Positions 9,292 through 18,171 of a DNA stretch of 64,000 nucleotides are shown one piece after another. Each line of letters opens with the position of its first letter. Position 1 is the first letter of the stretch. The DNA is taken from positions 408,551-472,550 of the forward strand of contig JAGXAN010000001.1 of assembly GCA_019075865.1 (NCBI GenBank), in the 5' to 3' direction. The stretch comes from Hyphomicrobiales bacterium (GTDB lineage Bacteria > Pseudomonadota > Alphaproteobacteria > Rhizobiales > Beijerinckiaceae). The position numbers were made by a program, and so were the translations under genes. The notes beneath the pieces were generated by a model that saw nothing but the letters and a program-made list of their open reading frames with translations, was not told where the DNA came from and made no database searches.

Positions 9292-10548
9292 TTGAAAGCT
9301 TTGATGACAATGGATGAAAATGGCGGCGATAAATCGCCCCGCGACACTCGAACCTGCGCGATCATTGGCGGTGGCCCGGCCGGGCTGATGGCGGCTGACG
9401 TGCTTTCGCGACACGGCATCGCGGTGACGATCTATGACCAGATGCCCAGTTTCGGTCGCAAGTTTCTGATGGCCGGGCGGGGCGGGCTTAATCTCACCCA
9501 CAGCGAGCCGCTGGAAGCTTTTCTCACCCGCTATCAGAATGCGGACTGGCTGGCCCCGGCGATCGCGGCCTTTCCGCCGGATAGTTTGCGCGAATTGGCC
9601 GCCGAACTTGGCGAGCCGACATTCACCGGTTCATCGGGCCGGGTGTTTCCCAAAAGCTTCAAGGCCTCGCCCTTCCTGCGCGCTTTGTTACGGCGTCTTT
9701 TGGCGCAAGGCGTCGAGTTCCGGCCAGGCTTTCGCCTCATCGATGTGGCACCGCCGACTTTACACCTGGCGAGCAAGTCCGGCGAGGGGCTGGAACTGCA
9801 TCCCGATGCCGCGATATTGGCGCTGGGCGGCGCAAGCTGGCCGCGATTGGGCTCCGATGGCCAGTGGGCGGCCATGCTGGCTGCGCATCAGGTGGAGATA
9901 GCGCCGCTGATGGCGGCCAATTGCGGCTATTGCGTCGAATGGTCGGCCAATTTCATTGAACGCTTTGCCGGTGCGCCGCTCAAGACCATTGCCATAAGGT
10001 GCATGGATGAATATCGGCGCGGGGAGGCGATGATTACCGCCTCTGGCATCGAGGGTGGGCTGGTTTACGGCTTTGGCCCCAAGCTGCGCCAGTCCTTTGC
10101 ACAGGGCAAGGATGTGGTGATCCATCTCGATCTGCGTCCCGATATTACCGACAAAGCCCTGGAGACAAGCTTGTCGCGCCCGCGCAATGGCCAGTCCGCC
10201 GCCAACTTCCTGCGCAAGGCCGCGGGCCTGACACCGCTAAGTGTTGCCCTGCTGCATGAAAGCGGATTTCAGCATTTGCCGAAGGAGCCGCAAATTTTAG
10301 CGGCTTTGATAAAGGCGATGCCGCTTCGCCTGACCGGCCCGGCCCCTTTGGCACGGGCCATTTCCACCGCCGGCGGCGTGATGTCCAGCGCCTGCACGGA
10401 CGCGTTGATGCTCAAGTCCCTGCCGGGATTTTTCGTGGCTGGCGAAATGCTGGATTGGGACGCGCCGACCGGAGGCTATTTGCTGCAGGCAGCATTCGCC
10501 ACGGGCGCGAAGGCCGCCCATGGCGCATTGGCCTATTTATCGAAATAG
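9292..10548 (+). CDS. BaiN/HI0933-like FAD-dependent oxidoreductase
   Basis: The 418-residue flavoprotein has the dinucleotide-binding loop IIGGGPAGLMAADVL near the N-terminus. The family motifs FGRKFLMAGRGGLNLTHSEP and, at the C-terminus, AGEMLDWDAPTGGYLLQAAFATG place it in the TIGR00275/TIGR03862-like set, whose substrate is unknown. The start is uncertain. A strong AAGGGGAG Shine-Dalgarno (about 9276-9283) is spaced well for the TTG at 9292 but 20 nt from the ATG at 9304. It is divergent from rluD. Confidence 0.88.
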   Translation: MKALMTMDENGGDKSPRDTRTCAIIGGGPAGLMAADVLSRHGIAVTIYDQMPSFGRKFLMAGRGGLNLTHSEPLEAFLTRYQNADWLAPAIAAFPPDSLRELAAELGEPTFTGSSGRVFPKSFKASPFLRALLRRLLAQGVEFRPGFRLIDVAPPTLHLASKSGEGLELHPDAAILALGGASWPRLGSDGQWAAMLAAHQVEIAPLMAANCGYCVEWSANFIERFAGAPLKTIAIRCMDEYRRGEAMITASGIEGGLVYGFGPKLRQSFAQGKDVVIHLDLRPDITDKALETSLSRPRNGQSAANFLRKAAGLTPLSVALLHESGFQHLPKEPQILAALIKAMPLRLTGPAPLARAISTAGGVMSSACTDALMLKSLPGFFVAGEMLDWDAPTGGYLLQAAFATGAKAAHGALAYLSK

Positions 10549-10551
10549 GCG

Positions 10552-10577
10552 GGGCGGAACCCGTTTGGGTTCTGCCC
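10552..10577. terminator. Hairpin between convergent flavoprotein gene and gcrA
   Basis: An 11-bp stem (GGGCGGAACCC / GGGTTCTGCCC, one wobble) with a GTTT loop lies 4 bp after the flavoprotein stop and 9 bp before the gcrA stop. It has no T-run. Placement suggests a shared transcription end. Confidence 0.5.
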
Positions 10578-10585
10578 GCGCTGGA

Positions 10586-11131
10586 TCAGCTGGCGCGAAC
10601 CTGACGGCGGTCGCGGCGGCGGTCATGGGCCGGTTGGTAAGCGATTTGCGCATGGCCCGCGCAATAGGGCCCCGAACCGATGGGCGAGCGCGACCCGCAA
10701 TAGCGGAAATCGCTCGACATTGGATCGCCGATCGGCCAACGGCACATCGACTCGCGCAGTTCCATGATGGTCACGCGCTCGGTCATGGGGATAACGACAG
10801 CTTCAGCGGTCTTGGTCTGCACTTGCGGCAGGCTGGCGATGGCCGTCACCATATCCGTGGCAAGAGCGGTATTGCCGCGCACGCCGCCGCCACCACCACC
10901 ACCGCCATGCCCGGTGACGGGCATGGTGTTGCGCGGCGCGTCGGGGTTGCGGGCCCGGGTCGGCAATTGATCCGTGGTTTTCTCGCGATTGGCCATGCCC
11001 ATGCGGTGCACTTTGCCAATCACCGCATTTCGGGTGATGTTGGAACCCAACCGTGAAGCAATTTTGCTGGCGCTTAAGCCTTCAAGCCATAACTGGCGCA
11101 GGGTCTCGATCCGCTCGTCCGTCCACGACAT
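10586..11131 (-). CDS. gcrA: Cell-cycle regulator GcrA
   Basis: The 181-residue product matches GcrA, the alphaproteobacterial sigma-70-associated regulator that senses methylated GANTC sites made by CcrM. It starts with the diagnostic MSWTDERIETLRQLWLEGLS, followed by a homeodomain-like HTH (SASKIASRLG...RNAVIGKVHRMGM). A low-complexity linker with eight consecutive glycines follows, then the C-terminal RNA-polymerase-binding module CRWPIGDP...FRYCGSRSPIGSGPYCAGHAQIAY. The open frame extends 41 codons upstream, but homology sets the start at 11131. GANTC sites upstream of dnaA in this window are plausible targets. Confidence 0.95.
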   Translation of the reverse strand: MSWTDERIETLRQLWLEGLSASKIASRLGSNITRNAVIGKVHRMGMANREKTTDQLPTRARNPDAPRNTMPVTGHGGGGGGGGVRGNTALATDMVTAIASLPQVQTKTAEAVVIPMTERVTIMELRESMCRWPIGDPMSSDFRYCGSRSPIGSGPYCAGHAQIAYQPAHDRRRDRRQVRAS

Positions 11132-11479
11132 ATCAGTCGCCTCCATCATTATATCTGGTTTCCAGATCGGGGCGCGTGGCCTGCCCGTCACCTCTGAAAC
11201 ACACTGAATCCATGAGCCCCGCATCACCGGGCAAACCGGTGTCGTCGCACGCATTTACGCTCTACTAGAAGTTCGACACGACATCTCGTGTTCTGATTTT
11301 GCATCTATACACTAGCCGTTGAATCACGCGCAAGAGTCGGTAAGGTTTCTTTAACCTTTTTCCCCAGCCAGTTTGGCAGGCTCAAAAAATTTGATTTCGA
11401 CCAATGATATCTTGTCTTGAATTGAATCCTCGCCCATTGTGGCCGCATCAATGGCTTGCTCTTGCTTTCAGGAGTGTTT

Positions 11480-12664
11480 GTGAAATTCCTTGCTCTTGCA
11501 GCCGTCATTGCCGTTTTCGCGCTTCCGGTGCAGGCGCAGACCGCGCCGCTTGCGGTAAATGTGGGCGTATTGCGCCAACCCCATTCGCGCGACACCATTT
11601 CCTTGCTCGATGTGCCGCCCGCTGATGAGACCATCGCCGGAGCGACAATGGCCGCCGACGATGACAATACCACCGGCACGTTCCTCAACCAGAAATTCAG
11701 CCTGCAAGATGCCATCGTTCATTCCGGAGCCGAAGCGCTGGCGGCGCTTGCCCGGTTTCAGACGGCGGGCATCAAACTGGTGATCGCCGATCTGCCCGCC
11801 GCCGAATTATTGCAGGTCGCGCAGGCTGGCACGGCGTCGGGGATGCTGTTCTTCAACGCCGGTTCGGAGGCGGATAATCTGCGGATGCAAGATTGTCGCG
11901 CCAATATTTTTCACGTCGCGCCGAGCCGCGCCATGCTTACCGACGGCCTCGCCCAATATCTGGTGTGGAAACGATGGAACCGTTGGTTTTTGGTCAAGGG
12001 TTCGCACCCCACCGATGATTTGCTGGCGCAAGACTATCTGAATTCGGCCAAGAAATTCGGGGCCAAAATTGTCGAGCAGCGCGTTTTCAAGGATCTGGGC
12101 GGCGGTCGCCGTTCGGACTCCGGCTCGGTGCAGACGCAGCGCCAGATGGCGGTTTTCACCCAGAGCGCCCCGGCCTATGACGTGCTGGTGGCGGCTGACG
12201 ATAATAACGTGTTTGCCGGCTATCTCCCCTATGCCACCTGGGACCCGCGTCCGGTGGCCGGTTCTGCCGGGCTCAAGCCTGTGACGTGGGACATTGCCCA
12301 TGAACAATGGGGTGCGGCCCAGATGCAGAACCGCTTTACCGCGACCTTCAAGCGGACGATGACCCAGCGTGACAACCAGGCTTGGACCGCCATGCGCATG
12401 ATTGGCGAAGCGGCGACCGATGCAAGCAGCAATGATACCGCCAAGATACGCGCCGATATCCTGAGCCCGCATTTTTCTGTCGCCGATTACAAGGGCCAGC
12501 GGCTCACGGTGCGCGACTGGGACCAGCAATTGCGCCAGCCGGTGTTGCTCAGTGACGGGCGCATTGTCGTTTCGGTATCGCCTCAGGAGGGCTTTTTGCA
12601 TCCCAATTCGGTGCTCGACACGCTGGGGATCGATAAGCCCGAAACCAAGTGCAAGCTGCAATGA
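11480..12664 (+). CDS. ABC transporter substrate-binding protein, PQQ-alcohol-oxidation type
   Basis: The 394-residue secreted protein has a signal peptide MKFLALAAVIAVFALPVQAQ. I chose the GTG at 11480 because AGGAG (11470-11474) is correctly spaced and the signal peptide begins there. The body resembles the branched-chain-amino-acid-type binding protein found with PQQ-dependent alcohol dehydrogenase genes (TIGR03863-like): early VGVLRQPHSRDTISLLDVPP, later DVLVAADDNNVFAGYLPYATWDPRPVAGS. Its stop overlaps the ATPase start (ATGA), so the three ABC genes form one operon. No PQQ dehydrogenase or cytochrome gene is present nearby. Confidence 0.85.
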   Translation: MKFLALAAVIAVFALPVQAQTAPLAVNVGVLRQPHSRDTISLLDVPPADETIAGATMAADDDNTTGTFLNQKFSLQDAIVHSGAEALAALARFQTAGIKLVIADLPAAELLQVAQAGTASGMLFFNAGSEADNLRMQDCRANIFHVAPSRAMLTDGLAQYLVWKRWNRWFLVKGSHPTDDLLAQDYLNSAKKFGAKIVEQRVFKDLGGGRRSDSGSVQTQRQMAVFTQSAPAYDVLVAADDNNVFAGYLPYATWDPRPVAGSAGLKPVTWDIAHEQWGAAQMQNRFTATFKRTMTQRDNQAWTAMRMIGEAATDASSNDTAKIRADILSPHFSVADYKGQRLTVRDWDQQLRQPVLLSDGRIVVSVSPQEGFLHPNSVLDTLGIDKPETKCKLQ

Positions 12665-13431
12665 ATGAAACCATCGCCCTTGATGTGGCCGGGGTCAGCC
12701 ATTCCTACGGCAGCCGCAAGGCGCTGGATGATGTCTCGTTTCAGGTAGAACAGGGCCAGTTCTGCGTGCTGTTGGGGCCAAACGGTGCCGGCAAAAGCAC
12801 CCTTCTTTCGCTGGTGACCCGGCTTTTCGCCATGCGTCATGGCTCGATCTCGATTTTCGGACACGATGTCTCGCGCCAGTCGGGCGAAGCATTGCGGCGG
12901 ATGGGAGTCGTTTTTCAAGCCCGCACCCTCGATCTTGATTTGACGGTCGCGCAAAACCTGATTTATCACGCCGCGCTGCATGGTATTGGCCGGGCCCAAA
13001 CCAGGACGCTTGCCGCTTCGGTTCTGGCGCGGGTGGGCATGGCGGATCGGGCGTCGGACAAGGCGCGCGACCTTTCCGGGGGCCAGATGCGCCGGGTGGA
13101 AATTGCCCGCGCCCTGCTGCACGCTCCGCGGCTGCTGCTGCTCGATGAGCCAACCGTCGGCCTCGATATGCAGGCGCGCACCGATATTCTGGCTTATGTG
13201 CGCCGTCTGGTGCAGGATGATCAGATCGGAGTTTTGTGGACGACGCATTTGCTGGACGAAATCAACAATGATGACCGCGTGATCGTCATGCACAAAGGCA
13301 AGGTGCTGGATCAAGGCTTGGCGCGCGACACCATCATTCGCCATGGTGCCCGTGACATCAAGGACGCTTTTGCCAAAATGACCGGCTCCGAGCCTTTGGG
13401 CCTTGGTGCAGCCATCGAGAATGTGTTATGA
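12661..13431 (+). CDS. ABC transporter ATP-binding protein
   Basis: The 256-residue ATPase has Walker A GPNGAGKST, signature LSGGQMRRVEIARAL, Walker B LLLLDEPTVGLD and an H-loop TTHLLDE. It belongs with the adjacent binding protein and permease and resembles the ATPase of PQQ-linked alcohol catabolism loci (TIGR03864-like). The ATG overlaps the preceding stop as ATGA and its own stop overlaps the permease start, so translation is coupled. An in-frame upstream ATG at 12649 would lie inside the previous gene and is not needed. Confidence 0.93.
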   Translation: MNETIALDVAGVSHSYGSRKALDDVSFQVEQGQFCVLLGPNGAGKSTLLSLVTRLFAMRHGSISIFGHDVSRQSGEALRRMGVVFQARTLDLDLTVAQNLIYHAALHGIGRAQTRTLAASVLARVGMADRASDKARDLSGGQMRRVEIARALLHAPRLLLLDEPTVGLDMQARTDILAYVRRLVQDDQIGVLWTTHLLDEINNDDRVIVMHKGKVLDQGLARDTIIRHGARDIKDAFAKMTGSEPLGLGAAIENVL

Positions 13432-14291
13432 GCGCCGCGTCACCGCCCGCAATATCCCCGCCCGAGAGCATCGATTTCGCGCCCGGCTTCACCTTCCGCC
13501 ATTATGCGGTATGTATGCGCGGCATTGTCTGGCGTGAGGCGCTGCGCTTTGTGCATCAGCGCGAGCGCTTTGTCTCGGCGCTGGTGCGCCCGCTGGTATG
13601 GCTGCTGATCTTTGCCGCCGGCTTCCGCTCGGTGCTGGGGGTATCCATCATCCCACCCTATCAGACCTACGTGCTGTATGAGGTCTATATCACGCCGGGA
13701 TTGATGGCGATGATCCAGTTGTTCAACGGTATGCAATCCTCGCTGTCGATGATTTACGACCGTGAAATGGGCAATATGCGCACGCTGCTGGTTAGCCCCC
13801 TACCGCGCTGGTTTCTGCTGACATCTAAATTGCTGGCCGGCACCCTGGTTTCGGTCATGCAAGTTTACGCATATCTCGCCGTCGCCTGGTTTTGGGACGT
13901 GCAGCCCGATTCCAATTGGGGTTATGTCGCGATATTGCCAGCTCTGCTGCTTTCTGGATTCATGCTGGGCGCCCTGGGCATGTTCATCTCCTCCGCGATC
14001 AAACAACTGGAAAATTTCGCAGGCGTAATGAATTTCGTCATTTTCCCTATGTTCTTTGCATCTTCAGCGCTTTACCCGCTATGGAAGGTGCGGGAGGGCA
14101 GCCCGTGGCTTGCCGATTATTGCAACATCAACCCTTTTACCCATGCCGTGGAACTCATTCGCTTTGCCTTTTATCTACAGGTCAACTGGGTTTCGCTTGC
14201 GGTGGTGCTCGGCTGTGCCATCGTCTTCCTCACCGGCGCGATATATGCTTATGACCCCGCCAAGGGCATGCTGGCGCGCAAAGGCGGCTAG
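13428..14291 (+). CDS. ABC-2 type permease
   Basis: The 287-residue integral membrane protein has about six helices (about 45-65, 85-105, 130-150, 160-185, 195-215 and 260-280) in the ABC-2 pattern. Export-type motifs include MIYDREMGNMRTLLVSPLP and PLWKVREGSPWLADYCNINPFTHAVE. It is the last gene of the coupled trio. ABC-2 permeases usually export lipids, polymers or drugs, so its pairing with a periplasmic binding protein is unusual, yet it is the known arrangement at PQQ alcohol loci (PedC-like). Substrate unknown. Confidence 0.92.
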   Translation: MSAASPPAISPPESIDFAPGFTFRHYAVCMRGIVWREALRFVHQRERFVSALVRPLVWLLIFAAGFRSVLGVSIIPPYQTYVLYEVYITPGLMAMIQLFNGMQSSLSMIYDREMGNMRTLLVSPLPRWFLLTSKLLAGTLVSVMQVYAYLAVAWFWDVQPDSNWGYVAILPALLLSGFMLGALGMFISSAIKQLENFAGVMNFVIFPMFFASSALYPLWKVREGSPWLADYCNINPFTHAVELIRFAFYLQVNWVSLAVVLGCAIVFLTGAIYAYDPAKGMLARKGG

Positions 14292-14353
14292 ACAGACCAC
14301 ATTATCCCGGCCCGCCCATCCAAGCCTTACCCTCTCGATTTGAAAATTCACCC

Positions 14354-15127
14354 ATGCCCGTCCATCTATCCCTGCTTGCCTATGCCGCCCTCGCCGTTAC
14401 CGCCTTTGTAGCCGGTTTCATTGATGCCATTGGCGGTGGCGGCGGCCTGCTCACGGTGCCGATGATGGCGCTGTTTGGCCTCGACCCGATCAATGTGCTC
14501 GCCACCAACAAGCTGCAATCCACTTTCGGTTCAGGCTCGGCGACGCTGGCCTATGCGCGGGCCGGGCACGTGGACTGGCGTGGCATGGCCCCTATGGCCA
14601 TTGCCAGCGGCGTGGGTGCCATGGTGGGCGTTTATCTGCTGGGCCGCCTGCCCAAAGACCTGATCCTGCACGCGCTGCCGGTGGCACTGGTGCTGGTGGC
14701 GCTGTATTTTGCCTTCTCGCCGCGTGTCAAGGATATTGACGGCCATTCCCGAATCCCCCCTGCCGTATTTGGCTTCACGATTGTGCCCCTCATTGGCGCT
14801 TATGATGGCGTGTTTGGGCCCGGCACCGGCTCTTTCTTTATGATCGGCTTTGTCGCGCTTTGCGGCTTTGGGGTGATGCGGGCGACGGCACACACAAAAT
14901 TTTGCAATTTTGCCTCAAATGTCAGCGCCTTGCTGGCGTGGATATGGGCGGGCAAGATTGTCTGGTCTGTGGGCCTCGTCATGGGCGCTGCGCAGGTGGC
15001 GGGATCGCGCCTTGGGGCGCATTTTGTGCTCAACAAGGGCACCAGCCTGGTGCGCCCGGTTCTCATTGTGATCTGTCTGCTGCTGGCGGCGCGCCTTGCC
15101 TGGCAACAGGGCATTTTTTCGTTTTGA
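14354..15127 (+). CDS. TauE/SafE (TSUP) family permease
   Basis: The 257-residue protein has about eight hydrophobic helices and the family's repeated entry motif AGFIDAIGGGGGLLTVPMM near 20-40, mirrored by GAYDGVFGPGTGSFFMIGF near 152-170. TSUP proteins move sulfite, sulfoacetate or related organosulfur anions across the inner membrane. No sulfonate-degrading enzymes lie nearby, so the substrate is unassigned. It follows the ABC permease by 62 bp and may be separately transcribed. Confidence 0.9.
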   Translation: MPVHLSLLAYAALAVTAFVAGFIDAIGGGGGLLTVPMMALFGLDPINVLATNKLQSTFGSGSATLAYARAGHVDWRGMAPMAIASGVGAMVGVYLLGRLPKDLILHALPVALVLVALYFAFSPRVKDIDGHSRIPPAVFGFTIVPLIGAYDGVFGPGTGSFFMIGFVALCGFGVMRATAHTKFCNFASNVSALLAWIWAGKIVWSVGLVMGAAQVAGSRLGAHFVLNKGTSLVRPVLIVICLLLAARLAWQQGIFSF

Positions 15128-15282
15128 CCGGGATTGGCATGAAAATATCTTGCGGATTTTCCTTCATGCCGTTGACGCCAGCCTGATTTCATGGTTCAAG
15201 CCAGAGCAGTTTCCGGCTTTCGACAAGGCCGGATGAGTTATTTATGGCGCGCAGCAGGCGTTGCCATTCTTTCGAGGTTTTA

Positions 15283-15549
15283 ATGGCAAATACATCATCG
15301 GCAAAAAAGGCCGTCCGTAAGATCGCGCATCGCACCGATGTCAACCGCGCCCGTCGCAGCCAGATGCGCACCTATGTTCGCAAGGTTGAGGAAGCGCTGG
15401 CATCTGGAGACGCCAATCTGGCCAAAGCCGCTATTGGTGAAGCTGAGCCATTGGTGATGAAAGCGGCTCAAAAGGGCATTTTGCACAAGAATACCGCTGC
15501 CCGCAAAGTGGCCCGCCTCAGCAAGCGCGTTAAGGCACTCGCCAAGTAA
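15283..15549 (+). CDS. rpsT: 30S ribosomal protein S20
   Basis: The 88-residue basic protein starts [27 protein letters not shown], typical of S20, which binds 16S rRNA in the body of the 30S subunit. The frame is open upstream, but the ATG at 15283 gives the correct family N-terminus and length. rpsT directly upstream of dnaA is a common alphaproteobacterial order. The last three codons are the first part of a 14-bp tandem repeat. Confidence 0.97.
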   Translation: MANTSSAKKAVRKIAHRTDVNRARRSQMRTYVRKVEEALASGDANLAKAAIGEAEPLVMKAAQKGILHKNTAARKVARLSKRVKALAK

Positions 15550-15610
15550 GCTTGGCCAAGTAAGGCTGGCCAAGTAAGGCTGGCCAAGTAAGGCTGGTCA
15601 AGTAAGGCTG
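15541..15610 (+). repeat. Five tandem copies of a 14-bp unit at the rpsT stop
   Basis: The unit GCCAAGTAAGGCTG repeats at 15541, 15555, 15569, 15583 and 15597. The middle three are identical; the first and last differ by one or two bases. The first copy contains the final Ala-Lys-stop of rpsT, so each copy presents another TAA in a different frame position. It looks like slippage expansion in the 3' UTR. Confidence 0.95.
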
Positions 15611-15680
15611 GCGGTTTTGTCAGCCACGCCCTTGCCATCAGGCAAAAACTTCGGCCTCGGGCTGGAAATGATCGAATTCA

Positions 15681-15711
15681 AGCCTGGCGGTAGCCGGGCT
15701 TTTTCGTTTTT
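15681..15711 (+). terminator. Intrinsic terminator of rpsT
   Basis: The stem AGCCTGGC / GCCGGGCT (8 bp, one wobble) has a GGTA loop and is followed by TTTTTCGTTTTT. It lies 130 bp after the rpsT stop, so the mRNA carries the tandem repeat in its 3' UTR. Confidence 0.85.
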
Positions 15712-15930
15712 GGGGCTCGCGTTGGCACGATGGAATCACAAGATAAAATCAGTGGCATTCGAGCCAGTTCCGCCATGCGGGCGTGTCCATAAAACTGTTG
15801 CATTTTTCCTTCATTGGAAAATTGTTTTCGGAGCCGTTTGAAGGTGAACAACTAAACTTGTTTGGATTCATACACTTGCGAATAAAGCGAAATTTTCGTG
15901 ATTTTTTCGGCTCTTGACTAGCGATTCTGG

Positions 15931-15993
15931 TGTGACTTTTTTGATAATTACGCCTCCGTAATGACTTAATGATTACGGTAATGTGACTTTTTT
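15931..15993. repeat. Repeat/dyad cluster upstream of dnaA
   Basis: TGTGACTTTTTT occurs at 15931-15942 and again at 15982-15993. Between them are ATTACG (15947-15952), CCGTAAT (15956-15962) and ATTACGG (15972-15978). These form two alternative inverted repeats: ATTACG-N4-CGTAAT and CCGTAAT-N9-ATTACGG. The layout suggests binding sites for a dimeric protein. Confidence 0.7.
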
Positions 15994-16269
15994 TCCACTG
16001 AAAAAAACAAGCGTTTACGTGCGTCAATCGAAATAACCAATTTCTTGAAAATTTATTATCGAACCGATTCGCAATGAACCCGTTTTGTTCTGTTGCGCGA
16101 GCCCGTCACCTTGTCTAGTTTCCACCCTAGAAGACGGGGCTGACGCGTTCCATGTGATGCCCGGTGTTTAGCCAGAATTGTAAACCGGCGTACTTGCAAA
16201 CTTTAGTGGTTTGCTGGGGGGAAGACGTGCGCGAATTTTAATCGTGCAGCAAGGTTGGGGGAGCAGCCG

Positions 16270-16291
16270 TTTCGTGGAGAAATCCACGAAA
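16270..16291 (+). ncRNA. Perfect 9-bp hairpin with GAAA tetraloop in the dnaA leader
   Basis: TTTCGTGGA-GAAA-TCCACGAAA folds into a fully paired 9-bp stem closed by a GNRA-type GAAA loop, about 275 bp before the dnaA start. No T-run follows, so it is not an intrinsic terminator. It may be a structural element of the dnaA mRNA leader or of a small RNA; function unknown. Confidence 0.4.
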
Positions 16292-16564
16292 GCGTAACGT
16301 AACTCCATGTATTTTTTAAGATTTTGGTGATCGGAAATTTTTTGATTGGAATTGGGTTTTCTGAACAGGATATCGCGGTAACGAAGCTTTCGGGGCACAA
16401 AATGAAAAACATAAAAAGGGCTTTCAAGGGCGAATTATTGGCCATTTTGAGAAAGCCCAAAGCCAGGCTGCGATAGTTCGTTTCGCTTTGGAAACGGTGT
16501 GGCCAAGATTTTGCATGGCAAAATTTTGGCGAATTTTGTAATTGATTATAGGACTTGAAAGATC

Positions 16565-18136
16565 ATGATCGCTGCCTTGAGCTCGCAATCGGGTATCCAG
16601 CAAAATTCGCAGCTGCAAATGGTGCCACAACCCAATAATGTGGGATATGAAGAATCATGGATGCGAATCTGCCGCAAGCTGCGCAGTGAACTCGGGGATG
16701 ACGTTTTCAACTCGTGGTTCGCCCGCATTGAGTTGGTTGGCATTGAGGGCCAGACCGTGCAAGTCAGCGTCCCCACCAAGTTTTTGAAGAGCTGGCTGCA
16801 ATCGCATTATAACGAGAAGCTCTTGGCCAATTTCTGTGCAGAATGGCCGCATGTTTCGCAGGTCGTCATCGGTCTGCGCTCGGGCGTGCGCGCTCCGGCC
16901 CCGCGCGAGGCGGCGGCAAACCTGTTTACCCACCCATCAAGCCAGCGCAGCACCCCCAACCCGGCCAAGCCATCGGGTCATGAAGTGCACGCTTCGGACG
17001 CATCGCCCGCATCACCGGCCAAAGATGGCATGTTTCTCGACAAATCCGAGGATCACCGCGAGAGCCGCAGCCGCGCATCGGATAGCGAAAATCTTTCCGG
17101 TTCACCGCTCGACCGACGGTTGAATTTCACCACTTTTCTGGTGGGCCGCTCCAATCAACTGGCTTATGCCGCCGCCCAACAGGTGGCACAGGCCCAAAGC
17201 GGCGGCGCACCTTTATATAACCCACTCTACATTCACGCCTGTGTTGGCCTCGGCAAGACCCATGTTTTGCAAGCCATTGCCCATGCGGCGGGGGATGTCG
17301 GCCAGCGGGTGATTTACCTGACCGCTGAAAAATTCATGCACGGCTTTGTCGCGGCGCTGAAGGCGCAATCTTCCATCGCATTCAAGGAGCGGTTGCGCGC
17401 CATTGATGTCTTGATTATCGACGACGTGCAATTCCTGCAAGGCAAAGCCATTCAGCTCGAATTCTGCCACACGATCAATGCCCTGATTGATGCGGGCAAG
17501 CAGGTTGTGGTGGCCGCAGACCGCCCGCCCGGTGATCTGGAAAGCCTGGAGGAGCGGGTCCGCTCGCGTCTGGCCGGGGGTCTCTGCGTCGAAATGGGCG
17601 CGCTCGACGAGGCGCTGCGCGTGAAGATTTTGAGCACGCGCATCGCAGCCGCGCGCGTTCACCAGCCCGGTTTCGAAGTGCCGGATCTGGTGGTCAGCTA
17701 CATTGCCCGCACCATCCAGACCAATGGCCGGGATCTTGATGGCGCCGTCAATCGCCTGTTGGCGCATTCAACGCTCAATCATTCGCCCTTGTGCATAGAG
17801 ACGGCGGAAGCCGCGATCCGCGATTTGGTGCGCACCCGCGAACCCAAGCGGGTCAAGATCGAGGACATCCAGAAACTGGTGGCCAGCCATTTCAATGTCA
17901 GTCGCGCCGATATCCTGTCGTCGCGCCGCACCGCCCAGGTCGTCAAGCCGCGCCAGATCGCCATGTATCTGGCCAAGATGCTCACCTTGCGTTCGCTGCC
18001 GGAAATCGGCCGCCGTTTTGGTGGGCGCGATCACACGACTGTGCTGCATGCGGTGCGCAAAATCGAGAACCTTTCGGGGAGCGATCACCAGTTGAACGAA
18101 GAGCTGGAACTGCTCAAGCGAATGCTGATTGAATAA
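16565..18136 (+). CDS. dnaA: Chromosomal replication initiator DnaA
   Basis: The 523-residue product has all four DnaA domains. Domain I is at about 35-110 ([26 protein letters not shown]). A variable linker rich in Ser/Pro follows. The AAA+ core has Walker A VGLGKTH, Walker [12 protein letters not shown] and the sensor-like [18 protein letters not shown]. Domain IV carries the DnaA signature [20 protein letters not shown]. The linker is long compared with enterobacterial DnaA but normal for alphaproteobacteria. Start chosen at the ATG at 16565. Confidence 0.97.
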   Translation: MIAALSSQSGIQQNSQLQMVPQPNNVGYEESWMRICRKLRSELGDDVFNSWFARIELVGIEGQTVQVSVPTKFLKSWLQSHYNEKLLANFCAEWPHVSQVVIGLRSGVRAPAPREAAANLFTHPSSQRSTPNPAKPSGHEVHASDASPASPAKDGMFLDKSEDHRESRSRASDSENLSGSPLDRRLNFTTFLVGRSNQLAYAAAQQVAQAQSGGAPLYNPLYIHACVGLGKTHVLQAIAHAAGDVGQRVIYLTAEKFMHGFVAALKAQSSIAFKERLRAIDVLIIDDVQFLQGKAIQLEFCHTINALIDAGKQVVVAADRPPGDLESLEERVRSRLAGGLCVEMGALDEALRVKILSTRIAAARVHQPGFEVPDLVVSYIARTIQTNGRDLDGAVNRLLAHSTLNHSPLCIETAEAAIRDLVRTREPKRVKIEDIQKLVASHFNVSRADILSSRRTAQVVKPRQIAMYLAKMLTLRSLPEIGRRFGGRDHTTVLHAVRKIENLSGSDHQLNEELELLKRMLIE

Positions 18137-18171
18137 TCGGCTCTGACCAGCGTTGCTGAAAGCCCGACCCC

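Larger units (their letters stand above)
15712..16564 (+). other. Long gene-free leader region before dnaA (possible replication/regulatory region)
   Basis: This 850-bp stretch is clearly AT-richer than its surroundings and has no credible gene on either strand. It contains four GANTC sites (15733, 15865, 15923, 16066), a dyad cluster at 15931-15993, a perfect hairpin at 16270-16291, and GGGCTTTC / GAAAGCCC arms at 16418-16425 and 16451-16458. I found no consensus DnaA box (TTATCCACA) or Caulobacter G-box in it. It probably holds the dnaA promoter(s); an origin role is only a possibility. Confidence 0.5.

Noticed and set aside
11807..12661. 284-codon minus-strand frame opposite the ABC binding protein gene
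   Set aside because: Composition is rich in His/Arg/Gly without motifs and it lies entirely over a well-supported gene.
15712..16564. Classical oriC next to dnaA
   Set aside because: AT-rich and structured, but no consensus or G-box DnaA sites were found, so I list it only as a possible regulatory region.
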